The notes: generated from the letters alone by a model not told the origin. Positions 12,133-26,069 are shown, numbered from the stretch's first letter. The stretch is 64,000 bases of DNA from Antedon mediterranea (GCF_964355755.1 NC_092671.1:27280070-27344069); one strand, 5' to 3'. Numbers and translations are program-made.

Positions 12133-12275
12133 AAAAGAGATACCTAATTGAAAAAGATGAGCTTTAAACAAAAACATGGAACAAAGTTAGCCTCCTGGTG
12201 GTACAGTAGCTTGGGTTTCAACTTCATAAACTGATATACTACATACAGTACATACCTATACATAGTCACATTTGT

Positions 12276-12372
12276 TTGTCGACAGGGGACTGTCAGACAG
12301 GGGACGGTCAGACAGGGGACGGTCAGACAGGGACGGTCAGACAGGGGACAGTCAGACAGGGAACGGTCAGAC
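12276..12372. repeat. 15-16 bp minisatellite
   Basis: About six copies of GGTCAGACAGGGGAC with small length differences. It is open in one minus-strand frame (repeated CLTVP) only because of its composition. Confidence 0.85.
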
Positions 12373-12656
12373 AAAAGAAAATGGTATTTGATACAAAATA
12401 TAATTCTATGAATGCATAACTTATGAGCCCAGTATACTCCGTTCATTACTGCAACTATGTATTTGGTTGATTAAATATTTGATCCAATAGACAGAACAAC
12501 ATTTATTTCAACAATGGTAGGCGTAATTTAAATTTCATTTTTAGTTGTGGTAAACTTATTAATTAAAACATTTTAATTAACTACAGTATGTGTAGGTTGT
12601 GAATTTGCTATTAAGAAACTTCTCATGCACAGGGTCTAAGGAAAATGTGTGGGAGG

Positions 12657-13871
12657 CAGGGATGTCACCACGGTGGTCGGCGATGGACGGGCCCGTCCAC
12701 CACTCGGAATTTCCAAGCACTATTTTCATGATGCCGACCACCACTATATTTACACATAGCCTATTGTTCGTAACTTACTACACTACGATACGATGTATTG
12801 TTATTATAATTATCAACGCGTCGATCATAGGGCGGTTCGTAGAGTTAATAAACAACATTGTCATCGCCTTTAGAAAACGCATGGACAATGCAAATTAACA
12901 ATGTACTGTTCACTAATTAAAATCGGCACCGCCTAAAAATCCTACCTAAGGCTAGGCCTAGTAGGAGACGACACATTAGCGTAATTTAGCCCGACGAGAC
13001 GACATCGTGCGCCGAATCGACATCGGAGTGGAGTCTAGTTTCGGCGGCCTTTAGGCTTACGCTAAATTTTTTAATCCTACCTTGGCTTAGCGAATTATAA
13101 ATATGCCGACGTAAACATAAACAAAATATATGCAAAATCAATATATTCCATGTTAAGATTTAACATAGGCCTGGCCTATTCAATTATTACAACATGTCAC
13201 TGTAATAAAATGGCTCTAGTATTCTGAAGCTAACCCCGACCATAATTAATTTTGAGTGAAAAAAAACATGTGCTACGTGTGGTGGGAACATGCAGTTAAT
13301 TTAGAGTAGAGAGAGTATCGCGTTTCATGTCATGTGACACAAAATCTACAGTAGGTACACGATCTTCGTCGCGTTATTTCCAGGCCTGCCATTGAGCCAC
13401 AAACAAAATCTAGGTCTGTGCGCGCGATCGACGTTCCGATACTATATTTAGAATGTTAACGATCTTTTGTTGTCGGCATCGTTTCTGGATCGACCTATTC
13501 AGTACTACTACTAGTTGTGGTTCACCGTGTGGTGCCATCATGCCTCTACCGTGGGAAATTTCTATTTATATATATTCGCCGTCGAGTCGAGTAGATAAAA
13601 AAAACACCACGAAAAAACGGTTACAATTGATATTTATTAATAAATGCTTCCTAGTAATTTACAACTTAGTCCTCCGTCACATTAATTTAATTTGCACACC
13701 TTGTTATCTCACAAAAAACATCGTAGATTCGTAATGCACTTTTTCCAACCTTATTATGAAATGCGTGGGTTTGGCGGAGTAGCCGGTCAAGCGCCCCCCT
13801 TCCCGATTTTTTTTGGGGGGGGGGGGGGAAGATCGCCGACCACCACTCATGACATGCTGGTGACATCCCTG
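12657..13871. mobile_element. hAT-like TIR element
   Basis: The left end CAGGGATGTCACCA is matched by inverse TGGTGACATCCCTG at the right, with the inner words GTGGTCGGCGAT and ATCGCCGACCAC also inverse. CAGGGRTGT ends are common in hAT elements. The flanks are gggagg on both sides, so the target duplication is not cleanly 8 bp. It contains a block (13440-13790) repeated inversely at 41.5 kb, and a T8G14 homopolymer near 13808-13828. Confidence 0.6.
13440..13790 (+). repeat. Dispersed repeat block, paired with 41490-41840
   Basis: Shared words in inverse orientation include GGCGAATATAT next to CGACTCGACGG, GAAATTTC next to TAAATA, and GGCGGAGTAGCCGGTC. Divergence is substantial. Function unknown. 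Confidence 0.6.
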
Positions 13872-14100
13872 GGAGGGAGATGACAGCTGTCGCTTGTGTC
13901 TCAAAATAATCATCACACTCTGTTAATTACCATCCCCTCTGTTTGCCATCCCAATGGGAAAGCTTTTTATTAATTATTAACTGGGCAACAACAGTACACA
14001 TTTGTTTAGGTGATTATCACCTATATTACTGAATCTTCAATGATGTTGTAACGTTCCAAATAATTATAATAGATTTAAATATCAAACATTAAAATGACAT

Positions 14101-14252
14101 CAGGGATGTTGTAACCAGTGCATTTTGCTTGTTGTAACTATATTATCTCTTGTAATAATTAGTGGTGGTCAGCAGACTGTATATCATGTTCAGAAATGTT
14201 TGATTGCTGGACTGGCTCATAGACGGCTGACCAGCGTGGTGGAAACCCTGAT
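14101..14252. mobile_element. Small hAT-type MITE (~150 bp)
   Basis: Ends CAGGGATG and AAACCCTG are imperfect inverse repeats with inner GTGGTCAGC and GCTGACCAGC words. Flanking words atgacat and atgagat could be an eroded 8-bp duplication. Confidence 0.45.
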
Positions 14253-15544
<1,292 letters not shown>

Positions 15545-15800
15545 GCATGCACTGTACTTATTAACAATTTTTATCATAAACCCTGCCTGCGGCGACAAAT
15601 GATTCAATATGTGACACTGATGACAGTGAGTAAATCCTTGTACAGTGAAACACGCCAATCTTCTAAGGTAGTTAATCCAATGAAGATGCTGGCCTCTAAG
15701 ATAATACTTTTAAAGGCCTTTCTCTGGATTTGTTCTAATTGCTGACGCTCTCTGTTGCTTTGTAATATTGGATTCCCAAACTGGGGGCCGCAATAAACGG
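15545..15800 (-). pseudogene. LINE reverse transcriptase tail fragment (same family as 7.6 kb)
   Basis: On the minus strand the translation contains QLEQIQRKAFKSI and then TTLEDWRVSLYKD, matching QLEQIQRRAFKCI and STLEDRRVRLCKD of the LINE at 7601-8512. A frame change is needed across the fragment. Both ends are truncated, so this is an old dead copy. Confidence 0.75.
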
Positions 15801-16057
15801 TACCGTCATGTATCGGCCGCGCTAGCGTTTTTGTGGATTGGCATGTTTCTTTAGCTAAATAAAAAATAATGGTGTTATTTTGAATATGAAGTCTTTCATT
15901 TTATTATTTATTAATTGTATTGGGATCAGGTGCCGTTTTCGTATTGTATGTATAGGCCTACCCTAATTTCACTATATAACTAACGGACCTGTTTGGAAAT
16001 GGTAACTAAAACTAGGGCTAGGCCATATCCACCTAGGATATCATCTAGCCTAGTTCA

Positions 16058-16620
16058 TTTCATTTCATTTCATTATTTATTTGGTCTATTTAAGTATATA
16101 CAAAACAAAAAAAACTGAAATTGGGGAGACCAGGGTCAACCTAAGTGAACTTAATCACTGTAGCTGAGCCGGTTGACCCAACCCCAAAGTCAGTTTACAC
16201 ATAAAAGACGTAAAGACAAAATACAGTTACAGCGAATCAAAATGAATATGAACTTTTCTAATGAAGGCTGATGGGCTTTCTAGGACTGCAGCATCTGTCA
16301 ATGGTCTGGGAAGCTGGTCTCAGACACGGGGAAACCTGATTGCTATAGAATGGAAAAAAGCCTGTGTCCTTGAGCTTGATGTCTGAAGCACAAGCGATCA
16401 TTGTGACGAGTATTTATTAAAATACAGTTATGAACTGTGCTGCAGTCCAGAAACCCCACCAGAACCTTAAAACAAAATATAATAAGACATTTATCTCTTC
16501 TAACAGAAAAAGATGAAATTGAAAGCAAATTTAACCTCTACTCAAAGCACATCTGTCCACGATTGCTGTTTGAGAGCAAGACGACTTGCTCTCCTATGGA
16601 CCCCCTCAAGCTGATCTGCT
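16058..16620 (-). pseudogene. 3' end of another LINE, degraded
   Basis: On the minus strand a decayed LINE C-terminus can be read in shifting frames (RFPRVWDQLP followed by LESPSAFIRK). This resembles the WNxLP...SFK block that ends CR1/Jockey-type ORF2. It is followed by a short UTR and an (AAATG)n-type tail at 16058-16075. Both the motif match and the simple tail support a LINE, but the family is uncertain. Confidence 0.55.
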
Positions 16621-16645
16621 AGTAGGCCTAGGCCTGACCTAGGCC

Positions 16646-17692
16646 GAGTGTTGACAAAGTGCGAGGCAGCGAGGCACGCTTGTATTTTAACTCCAAATTT
16701 GATAACTAACTTTATCGTGTGAATACCACACCTTAGAAGTATACCTCATGAGTACTTTAATGAAAGAATCACATAACAAGTAACAAATAAATCCTTAAAT
16801 TAATGATTTTACAGGCGTGTTTCTCGCACACTGTTCGCGAATTTCACTTATTCAATGTTCAATATTTTTGTTTCTATGGAGCGCCAAAAGAGCAACGATA
16901 ATAGAGGACTAAAACTCAGTGGAATGCGTCGATTTCTCATGCATTTATTGGTGAAAAACACGTTTTATTTCAATATATTTGTTAATTTGTCAATAAAAAT
17001 GCTGTAATATGTTACTGCTGATACTGTTCTGTTTTCAAAGAATAATAATCGATCCTAAATCAACATCACTACCTAGTCTAGACCTAGGACATCCTACTAA
17101 GGATATTATGATGAATTTTTCTATTTTATTCTTTAAAAGGTTACCGAAACCGTGTACATTATCAACAGTACACCGGTGAACAGTAACATTTTTCCTTACT
17201 GACAGTGACAAAATCTATTGAAATTGTACTTGATTTTCACCAAATAATGCGTTAAATATAAATGGATTCCACAGAGTTTTTAGCCCTCTAATTTATTTTG
17301 CTCTTTTGGCGTTCCATAGAAACCAAAATATTGAACATTGAGTGTGCGAAATGCGAGAAAAACAACGTCTGCAAAATAACCAATTTAATGGATTTATTGT
17401 TACTTTTATGTGATTTTTCTTCATTAAAGTAGGCCTACCAATTCTAAGCTGTCGTATTCAGGATAAAGTTGGCTAAAATACAAGGCAGGTGCAAAAGGAA
17501 ACTAGCCTAGCGGGCCTAGGCCTAGGCTACTTCAATTTCGGTGATTTCCTGCCTTGCAATATTGAGAAATGATAAAATGATGCCTCGCATTTTTTGATGA
17601 TGGTAAAACGATGCCTCGCATAAATTTCTGACTTGCCTCGCATGCCTTCCCTGCCTCGCGTGCCTCGCTGCCTCGCACTTTGTTACTACCCA
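16646..17692. mobile_element. hAT-like element with long internal inverted repeats (E1)
   Basis: The left end GAGTGTTGACAAAGTGCGAG and the inverse right end (CTCGCACTTTGTTACTACCCA) are flanked by CCTAGGCC (16638-16645 and 17693-17700). That looks like an 8-bp duplication, although this word is locally common. The interior is a long imperfect inverted repeat: 16681-17080 pairs with about 17100-17505, both holding TTCTATGG(A/C)GCGCC-type words. Subterminal ATGCCTCGCA motifs are repeated at the right end. No transposase. Confidence 0.65.
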
Positions 17693-17885
17693 CCTAGGCC
17701 TATATGCAGGCCTAGCCTCTAGCTAGCTAGGGCAGCAGGGCCTCCTCTAGTCTCTATCTAGGCCTAGCCTAGAGTCTAGTAAGTAGAGGCTAGCCTAGGC
17801 CCTAGGCCTAGCTAGAGTAGGCTAGGCTAGTATCCCGCTAGTAGTAGGCCTATTAGGCCTAGCTAGCCTAGGCCTAGACTAGGTA
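17693..17885. repeat. AGGCCTAG/CTAGC-rich low-complexity tract
   Basis: Built almost entirely from TAGGCCTA, CCTAGG and GCTAGC words without a fixed period. Similar shorter tracts occur near 4.3, 37.9, 48.8, 50.3 and 51.6 kb. Confidence 0.75.
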
Positions 17886-18128
17886 GATATTAAATTTTTA
17901 GTAATAGTCCAGCTCAACGGTTGATATAGCTATAACAACAACATTAATTATTCTAAATCATCGTATACTTGTCTACATGATAATATAGTGTACTGTATTT
18001 ACGATGGTTATAATAAAACAAACCTTAACAAAAGCAGTCGACATTTTTTTGTATTTTGGTGCCTCAAAATTCTTTTGTTTGAGGGCGCTATAAGATATGC
18101 AATTTTCAGAGACAGAGACAGTTAATTA

Positions 18129-18370
18129 CTAGATTTAATTCGTCACTATGACGAATTATAGGTTATATGCATTGATTTAAATAAAGATAATTGATTTTTA
18201 AAAGATATTTTGATTCATTGATTTTCTCAGATTCTTTAATTATTTATAATATATGATAGGACCCTGCTAACGCGAATACAATAGCCGGTATCACAATCCG
18301 ATCAAAGATCCCTCTGCGTATAATGTCATAAACCACATTTGCTGTTACATAATAATAAAGACATAAGTTA
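18129..18370 (-). mobile_element. Mini-Helitron, second family (reverse)
   Basis: On the minus strand it ends with hairpin AATTCGTCA-TAG-TGACGAATT (18137-18157), AA, then CTAG (18129-18132). Its body matches the plus-strand copy at 42250-42426, including GTGGTTTATGACAT and CAGAGGGATCTTTGATC. It has about 60 extra bases compared with that copy. Confidence 0.7.
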
Positions 18371-18481
18371 TTTTTTATCTAGATTTCATTATAAATCATG
18401 TGTATAATATATACACTAAGAAATAAATTTGAACAAACAATACGGATAATAAAAAAAAAATCTTATTTCGTTTCCCAAGGT

Positions 18482-18537
18482 GAGACTCGATCTCGGTACC
18501 TTGAGTGCCATAGACACGAGCACACACCACCGAGCCA
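18482..18537 (-). repeat. tRNA-derived SINE head
   Basis: Minus strand box A TGGCTCGGTGGT (18526-18537) and box B GAGATCGAGTCTC (18482-18494) at tRNA spacing. Cloverleaf pairing is poor, so it is a SINE rather than a working tRNA gene. Confidence 0.5.
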
Positions 18538-19536
18538 TACACAACTGACTGAAAATTGTAGAAAAATTCTTCCGTGTATTTACTATGCAGTAACCACTTT
18601 GGTGCAGATAGATTATTACATACCGCAATGAATTATAATTTTTTACTATGATGACATCTCTAAAAATGTACAACAATGATGCACTGTCAAACTATATACT
18701 TAATATAATAATATAAACTTTTGAAGGAAGAAAGTTAATGTTAAGTTTGTTATTTTGGCCTAAGAAAATGTCATAATTTGTTTGATTGTCGAAATGAATT
18801 TTTTTTAATTTAATATGCAATTAATTATGGCTTAATCAACTTTTGTTCCCTTAGTTTAATAATAAATCATACATAAGATACATACACTTCAAGAAAATGA
18901 AATAAAAAATATGTGTTCCCGAGCATTCTGACGATCTATATTAATTTTAAAATTTAGCATATTTTCACCATTTTGTTAACTTACACGTGCGTAGCCTGTC
19001 ACTTTTGACGTGCTCGTATAAGGCAATTTCGCGTTGAAAAGTGAATAAAATATGATGATATTATTAAAGAAAGGTTGTACAACCGAAATCGGACAAAAAG
19101 AATGCGCATTAACGTATAACGCGCAGTGCGCGTGCAGAAATCTGCGCACCCATGGCAATTTTTTAAACGCTTAAAATTGCCTGAAACGTACTCTAATTTC
19201 ATCGAAAATAAATTTTGACAATTTTGAACATTTTAAGCGCGCGTACGCAAGCGTTATATGCGCTACACACGTAAGTGTATTGCCATGTGATGAAATATGA
19301 CCTGAAATTTATGAGTACCAAATTTTGTTTAATTGTGATTCATGCTTGTGAAGATATGATTACAAACGTGATTTCGTAAAATCGCGCGTAGACCGCGTAA
19401 TTTTTGATTACGCATCGTGAAAATATAACCACATCGATTCCTGGCCATAAGGAATACACTCTGAAAAATTGACTTAGATAGATGAAACTGATGCCAAGAT
19501 AATTCACGGACAAAATAGTGCTAAGGAAAGAATAAA
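18538..19536. other. AT-rich sequence, no gene seen
   Basis: From about 18960 the text shows the GCGCGCGTACGC-type words common in the Helitron-like bodies, but no border could be fixed. Confidence 0.4.
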
Positions 19537-19667
19537 CTAGACATGAAACTCGTCACTTTGACGAGTTAGTTATCCGCACGACAAACGCCACGTGCACGTG
19601 GACACAGAAAAAGATTATGGCATATTGACATGAACTGAAGAGTATAATATGTTGTTAGTGCTAAACT

Positions 19668-21801
19668 TGACGGGTTGTTTGTTGTAAAGAAAAAATATAC
19701 ATTTACTCAACGGGCGAAAATAATGTGAGTTTATCTATGTTTTGCGGTAGTATTAAATTATATTTATGGTAATAAATGAAACCTACTGTGTTTAAAATTA
19801 TGTATGGATAAACAAGTATTGTTTTTAAGCTGTAGTATATCTTAGTATTTGTAATCTTAGGTGTTGGGTCTTAGCTTTCGTGATCTTAGGTCTTAGTTAG
19901 GGGGTCTGAGCTTTCGTGGTCTGAGCTTTCGTGACACCCCTTTTGCACCTGCCTTGTATTTTAACCAACTTTATCCTGAATATCACAGCTTAGAATTAGG
20001 CCTACTTTAATGAAGAAAAATCACATAAAAGTAACAATAAATCCATTAAATTGGTGATTTTACAGACGTTGTTTTTCTCGCATTTCGCACACTCAATGTT
20101 CAATATTTTGGTTTCTATGGAACGCCAAAAGAGCAAAATTAATTAGAGGGCTAAAAACTCTGTGGAATCCATTTATTATATTTAACGCATTATTTGGTGA
20201 AAATCAAGTACAATTTCAATAGATTTTGTCACTGTCAGTAAGGAAAAATGTTACTGTTGATAATGTACACCGTCGTTAACCTTTTAAAGAATAAAATAGA
20301 AAAATTCATCATAATATCCTTAGTAGGATGTCCTAGGTCTAGACTAGGTAGTGATGTTGATTTAGGATCGATTATTATTCTTTGAAAACAGAACAGTATC
20401 AGCAGTAACATATTACAGCATTTTTATTGACAAATTAACAAATATATTGAAATAAAACGTGTTTTTCACCAATAAATGCATGAGAAATCGACGCATTCCA
20501 CTGAGTTTTAGTCCTCTATTATCGTTGCTCTTTTGGCGCTCCATAGAAACAAAAATATTGAACATTGAATAAATGAAATTCGCGAAGAACAGTGTGCGAG
20601 AAACACGCCTGTAAAATCATTAATTTAAGGATTTATTTATTCCTTTTTATGTGATTCTTTCATTAAAGTACTCATGAGGTATACTTCTAAGGTGTGGTAT
20701 TCACACGATAAAGTTAGTTATCAAATTTGGAGTAAAAATACAAGCGAAGGAAACAAGCGCCAGGTTTATTAGTATGTACATGGACAACAATAAATAAAAA
20801 TCGTTCGTAATATACCTAGCTTACTAAAGCAGGAATAGTGTATCATTATTAAATATTACACCAATTATTATTATATCAAAATTGATTAAATTATTTTCTA
20901 CATAGGCCTCTTATCTAGGTTAGGGCTAAGCATATTAGCTAAAGTTTAATTTTAGGCCTAGTATTACAATTGTCGGACGTAAGTCTTTTTTCACACGCGC
21001 TCCAGAATTCTGTCGCAATTTTTTTCTTTGCGGCATGTTATTGGATCGGCATATCAGTTACCTTTTATTCACCGCCAGTTATTGAACTTGTCCTGGCAAT
21101 CGCTGTTCACCTTATTTGCGAGAGGTACACGTGTTGTTCGTAGAGAATGGAATGTCAAAAATGTCTTTGGCACGCCGCTCAGAGAGAAGTATGTGCGTTG
21201 CTGCTGAAACCACGTGCTATAGTAGGGGAATGCACCACAGTCCTCTGAGCTGAGGGCTGAATCATTCCGCTACCTGCTAAATAGTAAAGAGGGATTTTCC
21301 ATCTCTCGGGTCTACCGGATCTAGGCGCAGGGGTGTGACAAAATATTATTTTCACTCTGCTATGTTCGAGAGACATGTGAGTGAACACGCTCGAAATGCC
21401 AACAAACATTGCAGTCATTTGATGAGTGTGTCGCTATAACAATTATTGTTTATCGAAAGTTGAAGACTGTCGTTCAGATTTTTGAACCGTAGTTTGGGCA
21501 CTTTTGTAAAAGTAAAATTTGACACGATATGACTTGAATGAAAAAACAGTCGTTACATAAAAATAAACAACATGATGAGTGTATACACGAATCTATTTAG
21601 ATACGCTTGTATCGATTGATTATTAGGCCTATAATATAGCATAATAGCACGTTAAGATATGCCTCGCACCTTTTTGAAATTGTAAAATATATGCCTCGCA
21701 TGCCTCGCACTTTTGGAAATGATAAAATGATGCCTCGCACAAGTATTTGGCGTGCCTCGCATGCCTCGCGTGCCTCGCTGCCTCGCACTTTGTCAACACT
21801 C
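19668..21801. mobile_element. hAT-like insertion in Helitron copy 3 (E2)
   Basis: The right end carries the same terminal sequence as E1 in inverse orientation (CTCGCACTTTGTCAACACTC), identical to the E1 left end over 34 bp, and repeated TGCCTCGCA subterminal words (21657-21780). TAGTGCT on both sides of the break suggests the target duplication. The left end does not show the E1 terminus, so either it is degraded or two events are superimposed. Confidence 0.5.
19945..20750 (-). repeat. Inverted ~810-bp copy of the E1 core
   Basis: Reads on the minus strand almost base for base like 16681-17505, including the AGTCCTCTATTATCG and CTAGACCTAGG words. Together the two copies form a large inverted pair about 2.4 kb apart. 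Each is itself a long imperfect palindrome. Confidence 0.85.
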
Positions 21802-23040
21802 CACTTATAGTGCTGAGTTCTACCTATGTGTCATACAATATGTACAGTATATACTGTATATCTATATACAGTGTAGCATAGGTGAAATTACGGGACTCAT
21901 ATCGTGTTCTAATTTTTTGGTATGATGGAATTTTCAAAATAAACTCGAAGATGACAATTTTGAAAGATAATGAATTGAGAAAATAAATATAAGGATTGGA
22001 AGAAAATTTGACACGTAGAAGCGCAATGCGCGGTCTTTGAAATTTGTATAACTTTTTAACTTCAACTGGCCATATGATAACATCACAACATCCGATAGGC
22101 TTAATTTTAATATGAATTCATATCTACATTTCATCAGCTTTCATAATAACTTATAATCTTCAAGGTCACCTTTAATTCTGAAGAGCTATAAGATATTCAA
22201 ATGTATGGTGTAGCTGAAATTACACGACCTAGGTTATTCAAGTTTTTACGCGTGATGACGTCATCAAAATAAAAATGTTGACAACTCATTAGAAGAATAA
22301 TTAATTGAGCAAGCACATACTAAAAGTTGTGCGAAAATCGGGCTCAAATAACGGAGATGCGCTCTATTGAATGTGATAACCCACACAAAAAGAAAAAAAT
22401 TCCTAATTTTTAAATTCAAGTGGCCATTTGATGACGTCATACCATTTTGTACGTCTAATGTGTATATACATTTGTATCTACAACTTATTGGCTTCCATAA
22501 TAAGTTAAAAAAATTGGGGGTCATCTGCCATTCTGAAGAGTTACTGTATATTCATTTTAAAAAGTCCTTATTTTTTACCATTTTTAGCACTTTTGTACAA
22601 TTAGTGTGCGCATTTTGTCACTTTTAACGTGCTCGTATAGCGTTATTTTAAGTCGGAATGGACTCAAAATTGGTGAATGTACTAAGGATTGTGAGTAGAA
22701 TGTGATTTATACATCAAATTTTTTTTTTTACGCATTTTAAGAATCGTGCGCACAAAAACGCATTTTTGCGCAGTAATTTTTTGAAACGCGCAAATGGCCT
22801 AATTCATGCTCTAAATTGATCAAAACCTAATTTTGCGCGTTTTAAATTTTTAACGCGCGATTTCACGTGCATGACCTTGAAACGCGCAACTTTTTATTTG
22901 CTAATATTTTTACCCTTGACCTGAAGTTTACCTGTAGTGAATTTCATTAATATGTCATAATGAATTATGAAGATATGATTGATAATGTGATTTCACAAAA
23001 TGGCGTATAAATGACGTCACGGATGAGTGATCACGCTGGA

Positions 23041-23904
23041 AAGCTGATTAGGATTAAGTTATATTATTTAAAAGATATTCTGAAATTTTGGTAATCATTG
23101 ACATTAAACAGAAACAATAAAAAGAAAAAAAAAAAAATAATAAAGATTTCATACAATAACAATAGGTGATCATTTTATTCTAAATGATCACCTAATTAAA
23201 GATACTAGTACTGTATAATGTAAAAAATATGGCTATACAATCAAATTATTTAGCATTTTGTACTTTTGTTGCAATAGCCAATCAGTTTTCTGAATGTCTT
23301 TCTTTTTCTCTACAGGAGATTAATTATTATTAAGAAAATTAAGAAAATGAATAATGCATATTTGGTAGTATTATTATTTTTTCATTACAAAGCATATAAA
23401 TTATAATAACATCATAGGGTATTGCTAAACACCGCAAACCCCCGCAAACCCCCCAAAAAACATAGCAAACCCCATCGAACCAACATAAAAGTGATTGAAT
23501 CATGTAGTGTACAACCCACTGGGTATATCCATGTAAAAGAAATATTACATTTTTATATTCGGTCTAACAACTTTTAGCAAAAAATGACCAAAAAACACAT
23601 TTTCAGGTTAAATTATTCTTTAAAATGCAAATGGACAAACTGTATGGTATCAAATGAAAGAATACATAATGTGCTACCCACTGCTACCCAACTTGTATTG
23701 AAAATATTTAATTATGAAGCTAATTGTATGGAAAATGTGCATATTTTGATTAATTTTATAGAAAAAATGAATATTTGGTAGCATAATTGTTATGTTTATT
23801 TATATAATATTGACTGAAATAATACGTTGAATTCTATTATGTACAACGCTTGTGTGTGAAACAGCCACCTGATGTGAACTTACATGGCATTCTTATCAAC
23901 GTAT
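23041..23904. other. AT-rich sequence, no gene seen
   Basis: No supported gene. A local CCGCAAACCCCC direct repetition sits near 23430-23470. Confidence 0.5.
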
Positions 23905-24290
23905 AAACTATTGTGATTATGAATATGGAATAGATACTAAGATTATGAATTAACAAAGATTATATATGTGAAAAAGAATAGAATAGTTTAGGAATTTAAG
24001 AAATATTGTGACACAAATTATTGTAATTATAAATATGGAATAGATAGATGAATTATGAAATAACAATTATATGTATGAAAGAGAATAGAATAGTATACGA
24101 ATTTAAGAAATAGTGTGAAACAAAGTATTGTAATTATAAATATGGAATAGATAGATGAATTATGAAGTAACAATTATATGTATGAAAGAGAATAGAATAG
24201 TATACGAATTTAAGAAATAGTGTGAAACAAAGTATTGTTATTATAAATATGGAATGTATACTGAATTATGAATTAAATATAATTATGTGA
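23905..24290. repeat. 107-bp tandem repeat, about 3.5 copies
   Basis: Units start near 23910, 24020, 24127 and 24234, each with ATTGTAATTATAAATATGG followed by an AGAATAGAATAGT word. The middle copies are nearly identical; the outer two are more diverged. Confidence 0.8.
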
Positions 24291-25879
24291 AAAAGAAATG
24301 AAAATAAATAAGAGAAATTAATAAAATTAGTGACTGAAATATATTAGACGATGAATGATTTATAATCGAAGTATATAAGACGAGATAGAGAAAGTGTTGT
24401 ATTAATTGAATCTTAGGGAATGGGGATAATAATTTAAAAGGGTAATTCGAGATTTATAAAATGAAATTAATTGAATAATATTGTAAAGTGTAACGATGAT
24501 GCAAGTATATGTATAGGGGAATTAGGGTATTACGGTAATTATTTATTTATTGTTGTATTCATTTATTTGTTTATTGTATTTAATTGGGTTTTGAGTATTA
24601 AGAACTGAGTAAAGGCCATCTCTAGAGATAATTGAAGTAGCAAAGTGAATTTGTAAGAAATTTATTTATTTGGGTATTGTTAACGGGTATTTATTTTTAT
24701 TAGATATTATTGGATGGTTAATATATATAGCGCCCTCTATAAAGTTCCATATTATGTCATAATTATTCTTATGAAATATTCATGATTTCTGGCTTAATTG
24801 AATAGGAAAAAAAATAATGCTACCGGGCCCCTATCAGACGTAGATTAGTATGACCATGAATAACTGACACTATACATTTAGATACATTGAGATTGAGATA
24901 TGAATGTGAATACATGTATTCACATTCATATCTCAATCTCACCATTCAGTTAGATTCTTGTAAAAGCAATAGATCATGCATGGTGTACTTTAAATAAGTT
25001 GATATCATTCACAAACATAAAAAAATGTTCATCAATAATAACTCTCTGAAATTAATCGATCACATTTAAAACAACTTTCAAAGAATGAAAATTGTAGTTT
25101 TATAAAGAAGACTATATGTGAGACTTTAACAAATTCTTTGGTCATTTCGGTCTAAAAAACCTCGCATTGAAAAAAAGTAAAGATACATTTGTTTCACACA
25201 TTCGGCAAAAAATCAAGTTGATACTAGAAACTGGAAAGATGAAAGACACCGGCCTATAACTTGTAACATCAGACTTTAAAAAATATGTCTTTTTTCCAAA
25301 TCTATTTTCGAAAATACATCTATTATAATCAAGGATTAGAAAAAATATAAAAATACATTACTAATTCTATTATTAGCTTTAAAAAAAAATGTTTCTAGCC
25401 ACAACTAATTAGAGGCCGTGTATGATATGAGAGCGCTGCTTCGTTTGCTTGCTATAGTCTTGTGGTTGCTGTAGTTTTGAATAGAGATGCCAAATGCCGT
25501 ACAGGTGTTTGCGACCACGGTATAAATGATGTGCCGAAGATTACTGGGATCTGTCTATAGTCCGTTGCAATTCTCTTGAATATTATAACTGCTTAAAGTC
25601 ATCATAAGTAAGGCCGAGGCTGCGCTCAGTCAACTCTTTCATTATTTGTAAAATATTAAATTATAGCAATTAGTGATAACTGCATGAATATAAATGCGTA
25701 ACATACCCGTATGTTTCAAACTTAAACAGTTGTTCGTTTCTTTGGGTGGTCTACGGAACCATGGCTCCCGGATGGGGACTCCTGGAAATGGAGAACCGAC
25801 AATTTAATTAATAAGATAAAAAACAAAAAATGCTAAATCAACAGATATAAACCAGGTAGGTAGGTAGGTAGGCCAGGTA
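24291..25879. other. AT-rich sequence, no gene seen
   Basis: No supported coding region. It includes the 54-bp palindrome (separate entry) and an (AGGT)n microsatellite at about 25856-25873. Confidence 0.5.
24888..24941. repeat. 54-bp perfect palindrome
   Basis: Each half (27 bp, beginning TGAGATTGAGATATGAATGT) is the exact reverse complement of the other, with no spacer and centred on ACATGT. The flanks do not continue the symmetry. Confidence 0.95.
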
Positions 25880-26069
25880 TAAACACATGACTCACAGCGC
25901 TTGTTTTTTATTTTTTAAATAACATTTTATCATTATTATTTAAATATTTTATGTTATTTTTATATGTTGTAATGAACTTGTATTTTAAATTATTTATTAA
26001 TAGCTATTTTAATATTGTAAAGTCAACAATGTTTACTTTGTTGCAATAAAGAATTTGAATTTGAATTTA
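25880..26069 (+). mobile_element. LINE 3' tail
   Basis: AT-rich 3'-UTR-like sequence ending TTGCAATAAAG-AATTTGAATTTGAATTT. The GCAATAAAG word and short terminal repeats resemble the end of the 7.6-kb LINE and other CR1/L2-like tails. No coding part remains. Confidence 0.5.

Larger units (their letters stand above)
19537..23040 (-). mobile_element. Helitron-like element, copy 3 (reverse, interrupted)
   Basis: On the minus strand the 3' end has AACTCGTCA-AAG-TGACGAGTT (19547-19567) and CTAG (19537-19540), then T, as in copies 1 and 2. The body breaks at about 19668 after AGTGCT and resumes after another TAGTGCT at about 21808-21814. It then continues with the same order of blocks as copy 1 reversed. 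The gap holds a later insertion. Confidence 0.65.

Noticed and set aside
12144-12446. 100-codon minus-strand ORF with repeated CLTVP
   Set aside because: Open only because of the 15-bp minisatellite; no other coding sign.
13704-13916. Two opposite ORFs around the T8G14 homopolymer
   Set aside because: Pro/Gly runs come from the homopolymer, which may itself be a sequencing-length error.
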